A DNA stretch of 64,000 nucleotides, from positions 62,001 through 126,000 of the forward strand of contig JAKMXF010000122.1 in the NCBI GenBank assembly GCA_024704765.1. The letters run 5' to 3'. Source of the DNA: Oopsacas minuta. Its lineage: Eukaryota; Porifera; Hexactinellida; Lyssacinosida; Leucopsacidae. Position numbers and translations under genes: made by a program. The notes beneath the pieces are model-generated. The model worked only from the letters and a program-made list of their open reading frames with translations, was not told the origin of the DNA and ran no database searches. This document shows positions 43,543-56,572 of this stretch, in pieces. The first letter of the stretch is position 1, and every line of letters starts with the position of its first letter.

Positions 43543-45059
43543 AGTCTATGGCAGTAGAAAATTACATTTTGAATCCGAATTCCGACCAAATTGCAGGAAT
43601 ATTGCACTATGTTGAGGAATTGCCAACTATTCTCGATAAGCTAATTTGGCTTCTAGTGATAAAGAATGAGCTCACGTTAATTTTTCTCAATAGGAGGTAA
43701 TACAAAAGCTCCTGCATCAAATACGAAATTTTACACCACCTTTCTTTGAGTATGTTGAAAAATTTTCCATTTGTCGAGAACCTCAAGTATCTCTCACATG
43801 TTGTTGACAATACCGTACTCGGAATTAGCGTACCGACTACGATTATACATTGTCCCATTTTAGTCTCTAACCATTATTAAATATGATTTATCACGAATTT
43901 TTTCTTGATAAAGTTTTTTATCCAAGTTTTGGATTTCCTGTGTCCCAGAATGTTAACCTTTGATTGAAGATTGAAATTGTACAGGTCAAAATCCATCTGG
44001 TCATCCTATATCTATCGGCGCGATGATTAGCTAGTTTATATACTGAAATACGTTAATTAACTGGTGAAATAGTGACAGAAGTTACAATAATTTGCATATT
44101 CATGCGGTAGCCAAATCAGATGCGGGCGGTCGAACTTTAACATGTGTCTAACTAACTTTGGCCTAAATGCCAAATTATTTCAAAATTAAATGCCCAGTTT
44201 GGCCCGAAATCCAGGCAGTATAGACCCGAAGCCCGAATTTCAAACTAGGTCCGGACCCAAATGAACCTAGGTCTAACTTGCGACCTTTACCCTGTGCGAT
44301 TGGTTTGCCCACTAAATTTGTTTTTTTACTGATAAATGTGCGCACTATAAGTTTAAGTTTTGAGAATTCTGATGTCCAGGATGTTATTTTGGCAATTCTT
44401 TGCTTAGCGAGCCGGAGTATATAGTATGACATGATATGGCTATTTTGTTTATTCCTGGAATTGAGATTATATATTCTTGGCCGTAGCTGGCAGTTTTATA
44501 TGTTCAGGTTTGCCTATACACGAATAGGTTGAGTCACCAAATGTTGGTCCGGTTGCAACCTGACCGACCAAACCGTTTCCTATTGCCATGATATTAATCG
44601 TAAATTTTTTTCACTTGATTATATTGGACTTATTTTGTGAAAATATCTAGCATTGCTCAGGATTTGTAGAGTATCTCAATTTCGGGTGTACACTATCGAA
44701 AATTATGCCTAGATTTGGTTATATATGCCCCAAAATCTTAAGAGGCTGCAGTCCGTGGTCCACATAACCTAAATGTGGCTCTGGCTCTATTGGAACCCTT
44801 CGAAATACGCCTCTCTATACTGTTCACATTTCGATAAATTTTTATCTTATTAGAATATTTTATGCCCAACAAAGAAGAAAAGAAGCATTTTCTTAAGAAA
44901 AGGAGAGATTCTTCAAAGAAGGCCGGAAAACGCTCTAATCTTTCCAATTCTGTTGATGGTAGGCCTATTTATTTATTTATCATTTCTACTTTGGATCGAA
45001 TAGAGTAAATCATATTATTTGCCGGCTATCCGATATCACATTTTGATTCAGTACTAAAA
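43543..45059. other. Intergenic, nothing recognised
   Basis: A block near 44540-44575 (TTGCAACCTGACCGACCAAA) recalls the GTCAGGTTG motif array of the 4454 element. No ORF with a motif. Confidence 0.4.
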
Positions 45060-45480
45060 TGGTTGAGTTAATATGTCTCTACACTGCCTGAACAAAAGTT
45101 ATCAGTCACTGCTAAAAGTTCATACATATAGTACTAATCTATTCTTGAGGGGCCTAATACATAAAACTATACGATTTAGAATATATCCAATGTCAAATTT
45201 GCATCCTGTGTATTTGCCAACCTCAGTATCCAGACTCCATATTTGATACTAAATGCTAATCTGAATATTTTCAACTCATGACACATTGTACCGCCTTGTA
45301 CAATTTCCAGCCATTACACATGTGGTGATAGGCTTATTAGTGAGCATTTCACAGAAATTATAGATCTGATTTATCAGAATACGTTGATTGCGAATTTGAT
45401 ACCAGATTTCGTCTGAATTATCATGTTTTACAGTATTTACCATCAAGAATGGACCGACTATAGTATTATTTGTATGGAAA
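45060..45480 (-). repeat. Dispersed repeat family, copy 1 (inverted)
   Basis: Reverse complement matches 46005-46225 and 47560-49300. Shared blocks: CATATGTGTAATGGCTGGAA, GGTACAATGTGT.ATGAG, ATTCTGATAAATC and, further out, GCAAATTTGACAT.GG.TATA. Confidence 0.75.
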
Positions 45481-45618
45481 TTTCAGATATTGCTGAAGCC
45501 TGTTGTCATGCCAGGGTATATACCGTATTACCTTAATAATCGCCCTCCCCCTAATGCTCCTATAACAAATAGATGCTTACAGCGATTCCTCAATTCCCTC
45601 ATATTTTTGATTTATCTA

Positions 45619-45710
45619 CAGTCAACTCCGCTTAATCGGGATACATCTGTTGCAGCATTTTTGCTCTGATTAATTAAGCTGAGTTCCCAATCAAACGGAG
45701 AATTTCTAAT
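45619..45710 (+). repeat. Solo pogo-like MITE end
   Basis: TA followed by CAGTCAACTCCGCTTAATCG; a related end (AGTCAACTCCGCTTAATTTT) lies at 60024. No mirrored end close by. Confidence 0.5.
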
Positions 45711-46004
45711 AATGATACTAATTATCATTTTTCTATTTTTTCAGTCGCAGAGTCACCTAAAGCAAGTTAACCAGTATATGGTGGAGCTATACCCATCCAA
45801 ATTACAAACTTTGAATTTTTCAGAGCTTTTGTGCCTTCCGTGAAACAATGTTATGACAAATATGCGGAGTTACTGTACTGTTTATTAGGATTAAAGACAC
45901 TAAATGTAAGCATATAGGCATGTACCGAATGCGTCTATTATTCGAAGCAATTCTGTTATATACCCTTCTCTGACAACAGTCTTCGGCCATATCCCAATTT
46001 TTCA

Positions 46005-46225
46005 TACAAATAATACTCTAGTGGGTCTATTTTTGATTGTCAAAATACATTAAAAAACAAAATTATTCAGAGGAAATCTGGTAATTCGCAATCAAAATAT
46101 TCTGATAAATCTGTTTCTTAGTGAAAACTATGACCATATGTGTAATGGCTGGAATTGGTATAAAGTGGTACAATGTGTTATGAGTTGAAAATATTTAGCA
46201 TCAGCATTTAGTAGTTATATGCGTC
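46005..46225 (+). repeat. Dispersed repeat family, copy 2
   Basis: Inverted relative to 45235-45480, about 530 bp away, so the pair can form a large hairpin. Confidence 0.75.
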
Positions 46226-47559
46226 CTTGGCCATCCTTGATGTTTTGGAGCTATGACTGATGATAAACCATAGCGTATCCATTCCAACTGGCATTGTCCA
46301 GTCAAAAACTGACGTTCCATAGATTCTGTTTAGAAATGTATAGTTATTTCGATTATCTTAAATGTTTTCTTCTATAACATTTTTGCTGAACCCGAAATTC
46401 CACTTAATATACTTATTCATGAAAATCTATCTATATATTGTCAGTCTCATAATTATTTAGAATCGTTTAAATGGCAATAATTCAACTACTGTTACTACAC
46501 AAGATATTCTAATTAACTAAGAAATGACCTAATAGGTTCATTTTCAATATTTAATCATGTGATCATTATTAACAATTGACCATTCGATACATTTGACTTT
46601 CAATATGTAGCCAATAATTCTGAATTGATACTATCCTAACTGTCAACAGTTTCTTCTTTCAGAGGTGTAATATCTTTAAATGTCATCTATTATCTATTGC
46701 TTATGCCATCCAAACAAGATCTCAATAGTGTCGAGTCATGACATTGGCTAGGCTATGTAAAATCTTTTATAATAGTATATTAACCGAATACGGCCGAAAA
46801 TGTGTGATTTTTAACGTCACTAGGTGCTGAAATCCCGAATTGAGTGCGGGAATTTGATCTCCTACTTATCGCTTATTTATTCGAAATAATCCTGGTTGGG
46901 TAAAATTCGAAAAAAATGTTCATTGAAATTCACCCATTTGCAATTTAAAACTAAAAGTTAGATTTTTGATTTTTGACGTAAACACTTTAGTAGGGTCCCA
47001 AAATTTGATCAATTGACTTCAAATTATATACAGACAGTGTTCTAGTGTCTAAACTGGTAAAATGTCGGCAGTACACCGGTATTGTTCTAAGATTTGGAAA
47101 GTTCAATCAATGAGCACAGTTCCAGTGGCAAATATCAACAATAAATTACTAATAAAATTTACACAATGAAAACAACAATTTGGCAAATTTCCAGCCAAAT
47201 CCACCAAAATGGTCCCAATTAGCCCGTTAATAGAGAAAAATTGGCCTCGGCAAATTTCATTTTCAATTTCTTTGGAAACAAGTAGAGACTTCGTCTCTGC
47301 TTTCTCTATTAATGGAATTCAGCCTGGAAATTTGTGCTTTTAAACGTCAATAAAGTGCTTAAATCTCAATTTGAGTGCTGGAATGGGTTAAAACGAATTT
47401 GTAAAATTAACTTGTTCCTTTTGGTTACGAACGGCCGTAATTGGTTAACGATGTATAATGATAACCACTGAGATACTGCACAAAATACAAATTCGCATGC
47501 TACCGTATCTATGGGGTTTACCTGTATACCCTGCCAATCTAAAATTTCTATGCGAATAT
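46226..47559. other. Intergenic, nothing recognised
   Basis: AT-rich, no ORF of note. Confidence 0.4.
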
Positions 47560-47811
47560 TACTAAGTGAGTCTATTCTTGATAGTTAATACAATAAATAT
47601 TTTGATCAGAGTATGTCTAGTTCCAAATTCCTAATCTATTTATTCTGATGAAACTGTTTCTGAGATCTTTATGAAATTCTGACAAATACTTTTTGAAATT
47701 CCCACCTTGTTTCACTCAGTGAAACCTATAACCATATGTATAGTTGCTGTATATTGTATATATTGGTACAATGCGTAATGAGCTGAAACTATTCGGCATT
47801 CGCATTTACTA

Positions 47812-49137
47812 CGGGCGTTCAATAAGTAGTCGTTATTCCAAATTTTGTAAGTCGGAATAATTCGATCCAGATCAAACTGAATTTTCTAATACATCCATCC
47901 ATTGTTAATTTAATAATGCAAAGTTTTTTTGATTTTGATGTCTCGTTCTTATATTGTACATACTTATTTTTGACAGTATATTATAGTAACATTTTTAATG
48001 GCTTCAACAAGTACCGATTTCAAAATTGAGCAGAGAGCATATGTGAAGATCAGAACACTGCTCAAAATTTCACCCACAGATGTCCACAAAGATTTAGAGG
48101 AATTTTATAAGGATACAGCACTTCCATATTCCACTGTTGTTGATTGGGCTAGACGCTTTCGTGAAGGTAGAGTGTCTATTGAAGATGAGGCAAGAATAGG
48201 GAGACCAGTATCCAGCGCCAGTGACAAAAACATCCTTGAGGTATCCGCGTTACTTGAAGAAGACCCTCATATCACGCTTGTGGAGATAGCTGATGGGGTT
48301 GGGATCTCGACGGGAACTGCTCAAGCTATTGTACATGATAATATGATATTCTGAAGAATATGTGCTCGATGGGTTGCATTTACTAGCTCATGCCCAGAAA
48401 GCAAAAGAGGATCCAATGCGCTACTAAATTGCTCTCTGAGTTTGATCGAGCTGACTGCGGAAGGTTATTTGAGATAGTAACAGGTGACGAGACTTGAGTA
48501 CGTTATTCTGAGCCTTTATCAAAAGAAGCAAACAAAGTATGAGTGGCAAAAGGACAGGACCCACCAATGATCCCTGACATGACTTTCGGGACCCGAAGGT
48601 TATGTACTGTATATTTTTTGATTCTAATGATCCAGTGTGCCAGATTTGTGTCCCCAAATATCAAACAATAACAGGCTCCTTCTATACCAATGAGTGTCTA
48701 ACAGAGGTTGAAAAATTCTACCAAAATCGACGGCCAAAGACTGGAACTCGTGGATTGCGAATATTGCATGATAACGCCCGACGTACAAGACAAAGCTGGT
48801 TAGAGAAAAGTTGGAGGCTATGAAGATTGAGGAGCTAGATCACCCTCCCTACTCGCCAGATCTAGCTCCCTGTGACTTTTGGTTGTTTTCAAAGTTAAAG
48901 AAACATCTATCAGGCAGGAAATTCGAGAGTCGAGATCAAATGGGATCGGCGATTTCCAGTATATGAAAGGTCTACCAACCGAAGACTACAAAAAAGTATT
49001 TTTCGATTGGATGAAAAGGCTGACATTGGTTTTACAGCACAAAGGGGAATCATTTGAGAAACTCTATCACTGACTAGACAATTATGCTAGAAGAATTTAG
49101 AATTACAATGTGATAACGACTACTTATTGAACGCCCA
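47812..49137 (+). mobile_element. Mariner element, dead
   Basis: The ends CGGGCGTTCAATAAGTAGTC and TGGGCGTTCAATAAGTAGTC are inverted, flanked by TA. Size 1326 bp. Confidence 0.94.
47998..49072 (+). pseudogene. Mariner transposase (DD34D type), frameshifted
   Basis: Begins MASTSTDFKIEQRAYVKIRT with the HTH_48-type domain, GRPVSSASDKN linker and second HTH (ITLVEIADGVGISTGTAQAI), open for 118 codons, then a stop. Later fragments give VTGDET, FFDSNDPV, LHDNAR and SPDLAPCDFWLF in other frames. At least three breaks (near 48350, 48495 and 48800). Confidence 0.9.
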
Positions 49138-49300
49138 TAGTAGTATCAAAATAGGAAGTCTGTATGCTGAAGTTTGCAAATACGCAGAATGCAAATTTGA
49201 CATGGGTTATACTCAAAATCTTACTGTTTTATTTTAATTGCCCCTTGAGAATAGACGAGATTAGTACTATTTTATGGAGATTTTATGAACTTCTGAATAC

Positions 49301-49785
49301 TATCCTGATTTAATAATTATTTTTTAACAATTATTGGGTTATATTGGATATTCATAAATATGGGTTATCCAAGTTATCTACTGTGACTCAAGAATGAGCT
49401 AACTTCTATATTCCATTCTTTTATATTTTGTAGATAAAGATTTAAGGATTTCATTTATTTATGTAAAGACGCTATTTTACTTTCTACCACATAACCAAAA
49501 ATGACATTTAACCAAGTAATGCTTACCAGACACATAATTTGCCACATTCCTGAGAGGTTATATAATAGTGGTTGATAATTTGCTGATCTAAAATATGCTA
49601 TACATTTATTCTGGCAAATATGTGCAGTTATAGCAGTGTAGAATTGATTCAACCTATCCTTACTACCTGAGTATGACTTTTTTGGCGGATTTTGAAATTT
49701 ATCTTCTATATTTTGCAATCCACGTATGTAGTGATTTCCAAGATGCACTGTTTGTGTATTCTTATTAATTTATTTTAGTATAGGG
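49301..49785. other. Intergenic, nothing recognised
   Basis: A 97-codon minus ORF at 49455-49748 has no motif and is probably chance. Confidence 0.4.
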
Positions 49786-50107
49786 CAGTTGTTCTCAACT
49801 TCGGGTTGGCGACCCCATCTTGGGTCGCGATTCATGTTTTTAGGGTTGCCGAAATGTTTTTGAGGTATTTTATTTCACTGACATAATGGCACTTTATCCG
49901 AATCTTTATTTGAAGCTCGATTCTGTTAACTGAACCTCCTACTATTGCCATATTTATGTTATTTTTCACCCATAAATGCCAAACATACTATAATTTATAA
50001 AGCCCTCAGTAACAGGTGTATCGATTCATATTCTCTTTTTGGTAGGGTCGCTCGGGAGTAAACATTGTAAAATGGCTTCGCAAGACATAATAGGTTGAGA
50101 ATCACTG
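49786..50107. mobile_element. hAT (Charlie/ZBED-like) MITE
   Basis: The ends CAGTTGTTCTCAAC and CAGTGATTCTCAACC are inverted; the inside has GGTCGCGA and GGGTCGC blocks typical of such MITEs. The flanking 8-mers no longer match. Confidence 0.7.
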
Positions 50108-50323
50108 CTCTAGCCATTCTGGCCTCTTTCTATACTTTGTTCGCCTTTTACGATATGGAACGTTTATTTTTGACTTGCTAGTACAATTTATGCTATATAT
50201 CAAGTGGATCATTTGGATCAGTGAATGTATCAAGAATTGATACATTTACTGAACATATTTGTTTTAAGAACATTTTTCTATACTCTTGATGAGGTTCTTA
50301 TGACAGATTACTACTGTAAGTAT

Positions 50324-51000
50324 CATAGGCGTCGAACTTTTCAGATTTCGGAATAAAGCTAACGGGACCAGGCCCAAGAGGCTTCGAGGTTCATTATGTC
50401 GAAATTCATAATCATACATAGTGCGTCTAGTATAATAAGTCTTAAACATTTAAATTTAGCCAACAAAACTGAACAAAAGCATAAACTATAAGAAGACGCA
50501 ACTATGAAATTGTAACTCTAAATGATCCATTAGTAGTTCTAACAATATACTCTCTATTATTCAAGGACCATGGGAAGTGTTCCAAGCATTTACTATGTGC
50601 CTCTTGTAGCACAAATGGCTCAAAAGCGTTCAAGTACTTTTGGCCAGGGAGTGTAATTACTTTGACTAGGACTAGTGGCTTCCTTGCTAAATGAAAGAAT
50701 AAATAATTAATGGTTTCCGTGGAAAATGTAAGTACAGTTGAACCTCCAAATAGTGAACACCTCTAGTTAGTGAACATGGGTCAGGATTCTGATTACAAAT
50801 CCTTCGGTGTTATAGAAAAGCGTGAAAACTGTATTATTAATTAATGGCTTCCTTGTTAAATGAATTAACCCTGACAAACATAATTAAAACTTCCGAAGTC
50901 TGATAGCCCAAAACCTGACGGGCCCAGGTGGGTTTGGCCCCATCAGTTCCAAATGCTGAGGGGGCCGGTCCTGCCGGCCCCGTCACGGTCGACGCCTATG
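50324..51000. mobile_element. hAT MITE with perfect 8-bp duplication
   Basis: The ends CATAGGCGTCGA are inverted; GTAAGTAT flanks at 50316-50323 and 51001-51008. Size 677 bp, non-coding. A TA-flanked CAGTTGAACCTCCAAATAG block at 50736 may be another MITE end nested inside. Confidence 0.9.
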
Positions 51001-51013
51001 GTAAGTATACTTG

Positions 51014-52218
51014 TTACTGATACGAGTCTTTTTGTCTTGACTGGCTCAACCTCTTGAGCTTCAAGTCAACACAAGAATCAATTGTGATTGCAATTGTAGA
51101 TGCCTCTTTTCCATGGCACCAACTTTGAAGAACTTTTGAAAATTTTCTAGTGCCACTACAGCCTCTATATCGGTATTCAGGATAATGGAGAGGTATCCTA
51201 AACATCTTCAATGTGATCACTTTCTAGATCTGTCTCTTTATCATCTTGGGCAGGTTGAATAATTTTTCCCAATATTTGTCTTCCCAATTATAATCTAGGT
51301 TTGTACACACTGGTAGATCCCTATCGCAGTGTACATATTGATCTACGTTACCTCCTTCATAAACGGTCGTGTCAATAATAGTTTGCAGTACTATTAGACA
51401 CTGATATGATTCTAATAATGGATCATCACCACTGTCATCATTTTCGTCTAGTCCATGAGTAATAACACCCATTGAATCATTCAAAATACCAGCACTCTAA
51501 AACATTTAGAGATGGTTTCAGGTTTAACCATCTCATTGGATACCCATTTGATTGCTTGAAGTATGTTGACTGATTTAAACACTTCAGATGCTGTGTCACA
51601 TTCATCTATCTTGTAAGAACATACCTCAGAAACATGCGTCGATAATAAAGTTTAAATTTTGGATTATCCCCCAGATCTAGAGGCTGAAGCTTGGATGTAG
51701 TATTAGCTGGTAGAAAGCAAAAAGCGATTTCTTCTGATCATAATATATAACTGACAACATACTTTATCCATCTTCCCAAAGCATCTTGGATTTTAGATTT
51801 TCAAATGACCACAGGTGTTTCTTTTCTCCAGCTGCCGTGACGATAAGAGCCATGTTAGTCTCTGCATGCATTTTACTTCCTGTATTTCGATTTCCTTTCT
51901 CTATGAATCCACAAGCAGACAAATCCTGCCAGAAATACCAGTTTCATTCGTTTATCAATCCATTAATTTCATTATATTTTGATATGCGCTCATTCTTCCC
52001 AGTGTACACTCGGATGTCTGGAACCTTTTTGAGATACAAAGATATGATAGACTCCTTACCCTTCAGTATTCTGGATATTTATGTCTTCCATATCAAAAAA
52101 TCTTCTCTAAAGGTGCTATTTTATTTCCAGGATTGTTTGCTTGTGTCTTGATTACATCTACTTGCATCTTTAGTGTTAAATAGCTCCTATTCCTCTTTTT
52201 AGTTGAAGTTGATGCCAT
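51014..52218 (-). pseudogene. Pogo/Tigger (jerky-like) transposase remnant
   Basis: From the ATG at 52218 the minus strand reads MASTSTKKRNRSYLTLKMQV and DVIKTQ, the N-terminal CENP-B-type HTH. Fragments ESIISLYLK, FWQDLSACGFIEKG, MALIVTAAGEKKH, ITHGLDENDDSGDDP and TNLDYNWEDKYWEKL follow, and a C-terminal piece ends near 51014. This order is that of pogo/Tigger DDE transposases, the source of animal JRK and TIGD genes. Many stops between 51480 and 51780 and a lost catalytic middle make it dead. Termini were not located. Confidence 0.7.
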
Positions 52219-54431
52219 TTAATAGAGAAATTATTGCTGTCATCAAGTAAGACGAAGTATAATTGAATATTCAAGCCAATATCAAGAAATGATATGATAG
52301 ATATTATTTCACTTTTAATAACTTAGTAATCTATTAGGCACAATTCTATATTAATGGTTATATTCAGTCGAATTCGGGATATTATTGAGGCATTTGATTG
52401 CACTGCCAAAAAGAAAAATAATCCATTATGCTAAATACTGATAGACAGGACCATTGTAGATAGCTTATTTACAACGCTTGACAATAACCACTTAGGTTGC
52501 AAATATTTTCCCAGTAATTAGAGCATGTACTAATCCAGTATTTTGAAAAATCACTAGAAATATACTATAAGGCAAAATATGTCAAACATATATTCAATTG
52601 TTTACACCCTCTGATTGAAAAAAACTTCCGATAAGACAAGCTAACCCGATGTCTATAGCCAAAATATTGCGCTTATGTGTATGGGAATTTCAGATAAACA
52701 ATGTTTACACTGGTTTAACGACAAAAACACCCAGTTGGACATGATAACCCGATTTCGACTGTACTATGTATAAGAATATCACGGAAAGATACTAATTTAG
52801 CTGGAAATCGCGGGATGTTGTATATTGTATTTGAATAGACTACAAAACGCGGGACAATTAGGGATTTAGGCAAGTTTTGGAAGGACATTATCCTCAACAC
52901 ATGTCCGAAAAGCGAGACGTCCCATAAAACGAGAGAGTTGACAAGTATGCTGATTCATGATTCATGAATAAAGCATCATCTCTGAGTCTAATAATTTGAA
53001 AAATAATTATTGCTACAACAATTTAGCTATGGCTACTAGTTTACCTGCTGTTGAGTTGGCGATGTTAGAAATCAAATCGTTTGTAAGAGCTTTCCATTTT
53101 ATAAGGATATTTGGACTCCAGAGGAAGGTGAACATTGTTGCCGTATCTCGAAGGTAATTTTGCATTAACATTTTCAATCGGGAGTTCATTGAATTGCCTT
53201 TTCGGAGGTTGTCATTTCTCAAAGTTTCAAGAACTACTATTTGTATAGGAAAATCAATCTGTGGAATGGGATGGTGCCGTATCTCGGAGTGTTGCCGCTT
53301 CTAGGAGGTGCCGCTTAGGGAAGTTTACCTGTAATTGGCCAGACATTATGGAGGAGTGATCTAGTTCTACACCTGTGAGTTTATTTATGGATATTTGAGT
53401 CAAGTTTTAGTGAAGCCAATTAATGGAGGGTGGTGATAAATTTTGTTCACAAGTCTTGCAGCCTTTTTCTGGCCCTTTCCCTTACTCAATGAAATACTGT
53501 GTTAAATTTTCCCAGCTATAGGGAGTTTCACAATATATTACTGACATCATCTTCAACATCTTTATACAATCCGACCAATTTGTAGCTGGAACGAATGGCT
53601 AACATCATTATAATAATAACATTGTTTGACTTTACTTGACGAATTTCTCACTCCTATCACGACCACAAATTCTCTATGGAGGTAAAGTAAATACTGTATA
53701 TTGAATGAGGTCAATACAACCACTGGAAACATTAAGAGAATCTCGCTAAGCAAAAAATGATAGTCTCGTCTGAGTCAAAGTAGAAAACTATTTGGATTGT
53801 AGTTGAGTCACTGTACACCAAAATTCACTTCAATAATAATATGTATATCGATAGCTAATATTTATTAACATATGATTATAAAATATTAAATTCGATTTTA
53901 CTGCCTTGTGGTACAACTTATTGATTTGATACCTTGTGTCGCCCAGTGCATGATCAATATAATATAGAATCTAAACCTTTTCTTTCTAACGTTTGTACGA
54001 AAGACTTTTCTTGTCTAGCAAAGTATACTGTACACTTAGAATTATAGATAAATTAATAATGATCTAATACTAAGAGTTTGCTTTCTTCCCTCAATCTGTA
54101 CACATTGCATTTTCCGAATATATTCTTTTTCTTTGATGAATTTATGGTCAACTCAGGAGGAGGGTTTTGTCAACGAGGAAGTTGGAAATATTTTGGTATT
54201 CAATGTTTTCCATGTGCAAATATTAATAATAGGGGAATCAAATGTTCATGTAATTATAATAATCTGAAATGGGTATCTATACATCCCAACATACAGTAAA
54301 CATTGTATTTCGCGATATCAGGTTTGACGGTAAATCTCTTATAACGACTATTTTTTCTTGGCCAGTAATCCGCAGCAATATATGAAACTACTTCGGAATT
54401 AGTGATAAATAGGATAACGACCATTTTTACA
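52219..54431. other. Intergenic, no gene recognised
   Basis: Several short ORFs lack motifs. A TACAGTCGAAATCGGGTTAT block (minus strand, near 52768) looks like another pogo-type MITE end. 54157-54270 contains a short cysteine-containing frame (GGGFCQRGSWKYFGIQCFPC) that could be a stray exon. Confidence 0.35.
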
Positions 54432-54670
54432 TACCGTAATCGGGGCTACTTTGGCCCACTGGGTTTGCTTTAGCCCAAATATTGAAATTTGCTTACGTAT
54501 CGAATAGATATTGTATTTGTATTCGAAATTGTCTACCGATATTTGAAAATTCGTTAAATATTTGGCAAGTCATATTCAAGTATAATACTGAACCTAATCT
54601 AGTTGCTTTGAAACTTTGATATTTGGGCTAAAGCAAACCCAGTGGACCAAAGTCGCTCCAGTGTACGGTA
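54432..54670. mobile_element. Palindromic MITE, about 50-bp arms
   Basis: TACCGTAATCGGGGCTACTT and GGCCCACTGGGTTTGCTTTA on the left mirror the right arm with few mismatches around a loop of about 140 bp. 239 bp in all. A related fragment is at 30966. Confidence 0.82.
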
Positions 54671-55208
54671 CCCAAATGATTGGGGTTATCTTCAATATTT
54701 ACTGTAATTCAAATATTACAGAAGAATCTAAAATACAAACTCTGTTTTCAGTAATATTGATATTACGAATCCGTTGAAACAGCTCACGTAGACTTTGTTT
54801 TATCGTCTAACGTATCCCTAGTCAAAAATCCACAAGTGAATGTTAGGCTTAAGTATCGTGGCTATGTCTTTATCTATAATTGAAGTTTGTATGTCCATAA
54901 GTGATTGAAGAAACTGAAACACTACATGGCTGATACCTAGCATAAAACTAAGTTGGTATTTACAAAGGAAGTAAATATTTAGTTTTCTTTTCGAAACTAA
55001 GTAAATACTTGACACCACAGAAGGCCATTGAATGTAATTTGGATGTTCCGCGGTTTTCACATACCCAGTATTTAACATCTTGAGATTTCTAATCAAAGTA
55101 TAAATACATCTTTTATGCTTGCTTTATCTTTTATCCTTTCACTTTTAATCTTCTCAATCGAAAATGAAGTCTAGGGAGTAGCCATAGGTTCTTGATATTA
55201 TGATTGTA

Positions 55209-55581
55209 TTATTTACTCAACATTTTAAATAATATATCTATTTTTGTCATAATTTCTTTTAGTAGAAATACATCAATCAGGTGAGGATGCCCAACTTCTA
55301 GATGGGTGAATATGTTATTTATCACAACCACACTCAGGCATTTACATTTGACACATAAAATACATGGCATATTGTTCTTGCTTCGAATTGTCCATACGAC
55401 GATCCCCGCCATTCATTCTATTGGCAAATAATTCGGTTGTGTTCAAACATTTTCCGTTGACTGAATATCTTTGGCCAACCAAATAAATTGCATGCATGCC
55501 AAACCTCCCCGTGATCACTGTAGAGTATTCTGAATTTCCAAGAAATCCATTGAAAAACACAATATCAACCTTTATTTTCAC
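55209..55581 (-). pseudogene. Hypothetical protein fragment of unknown family
   Basis: The minus strand encodes a well-composed stretch including ITGRFGMHAIYLVGQRYS, NTTELFANRMNGGDRRMDNS and KQEQYAMYFM. After a one-base shift near 55385 it continues as KCKCLSVVVINNIFTHLEVG and HPHLIDVFLLKEIMTKIDIL, then a stop. The residue composition looks like real protein, not chance, but I do not recognise it. The frameshift suggests a pseudogene or a sequence error. A further minus ORF at 54818-55096 may or may not belong. Confidence 0.4.
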
Positions 55582-55601
55582 TTATCTCTTTTTTCGTACA
55601 G

Positions 55602-55879
55602 ATTTAGCTGAATTTTTTGATGATGGGTCTAGACAGCCTTTTCCTGGTGTAAAGCAACATCATTCTTTGAAAAACAAAATGCATTCATTCCCAAATCATG
55701 ATGGATTAATGTTTAATTCCAGTGCGTCATCAGTTTCACCTTGTAATCCTTGCACTCGAAGAAATGATGCTACAAATCATCAGATTCAGGGAATTGATCT
55801 CAATTCTGGTGACTCCTTAAAACGTCGACAATCTAAATCACATGGAGCTAAATTTTTTTTCTTCCCATTCTTAAAAAAG
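55602..55879 (+). CDS. Candidate internal exon of an unknown gene
   Basis: A 278-bp open frame sits between a strong acceptor (pyrimidine-rich run ending CGTACAG at 55601) and a consensus donor (AAAAAG|GTATGT at 55880). It would encode LAEFFDDGSRQPFPGVKQHH and further serine-, histidine- and asparagine-rich sequence with CNPC and KRRQSKSHG, low in complexity and probably disordered. No partner exons were identified, and the product is unknown. Confidence 0.45.
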
Positions 55880-56199
55880 GTATGTATCTTTATCACTCAA
55901 TTTTATTGTATTTTTCGCAATAATACTTTACCAGATTAAATGTCGACGAAATCATCAATACGAATTTTGGTTGGTTACAGATATCTGCATCGAAGATCTA
56001 TTCGACTTTAAATATGAGATTAATTTAACATTAACGGTTTAGAGCTCCAAATGAATAAATTACTTAAATATATGTAAATTATAATCAAATCAATACTATT
56101 TTAAGTCGAATCGATTCTCTATTCAGATATTCGATATCATCTTGAATTTCCTTTCATTTAGGGTTCACATCACCATGTTTTGAAAACAAAACTTTTCTT

Positions 56200-56345
56200 T
56201 TGTTAACTTTTAGGTGTACATAAAGTAAACAAATTTCAAAATTGAGGTGGAATCATATTTTCAACGACTATACTGGGTAATCGTGTATGCTGAGTCTGAA
56301 TATTGTACACTTCATCAATATTATTAAATCTCAATTGTTGTTTGT
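56200..56345 (+). repeat. Fragment of the 140-bp tandem family, locus 4, with GC-rich tail
   Basis: AAAGTAAACAAATTTCAAA, GGGTAATCGTGTATGCTGA and AATCTCAATTGTTGTTTGTC echo loci 1-3. It is followed at 56358-56412 by GC-rich hairpins GGCGCAATGCGCC and GAGCCGAAGGCTC. Confidence 0.5.
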
Positions 56346-56477
56346 CCGTTGACTACCTCAAGGCGCAATGCGCCGAGTTCATCGTGAAGCAACGAGCCGA
56401 AGGCTCGTATTCACATAAAACTTGACAACCTTTTATGTTATGGCAAATCATCTTCCAAACATATAGTAGTGTATTTC

Positions 56478-56572
56478 GACTTCCCATACCCTGATAACAC
56501 ATTTTGATATGATATCTCTGACAATTATGATTCAATCTTGAAAATGACCATATATTGTATTATTGATGACTG
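56478..56572 (+). repeat. Dispersed repeat (mate at 3883-3975)
   Basis: CGACTTCCCATACCCTGATA and TTGAAAATGACCATAT with ATTGATGACTG are shared with 3883-3975; a more diverged relative lies at 2140-2255. Confidence 0.6.

Larger units (their letters stand above)
47560..49300 (+). repeat. Dispersed repeat family, copy 3, split by a mariner
   Basis: 47560-47811 and 49138-49300 together match copy 1. The uninterrupted version reads GCATTTAGTATCAAA where this copy has the mariner between GCATTTACTA and TAGTATCAAA. Confidence 0.78.

Noticed and set aside
51786-52151. Plus-strand ORF of 121 codons
   Set aside because: Antisense of the pogo/Tigger remnant.
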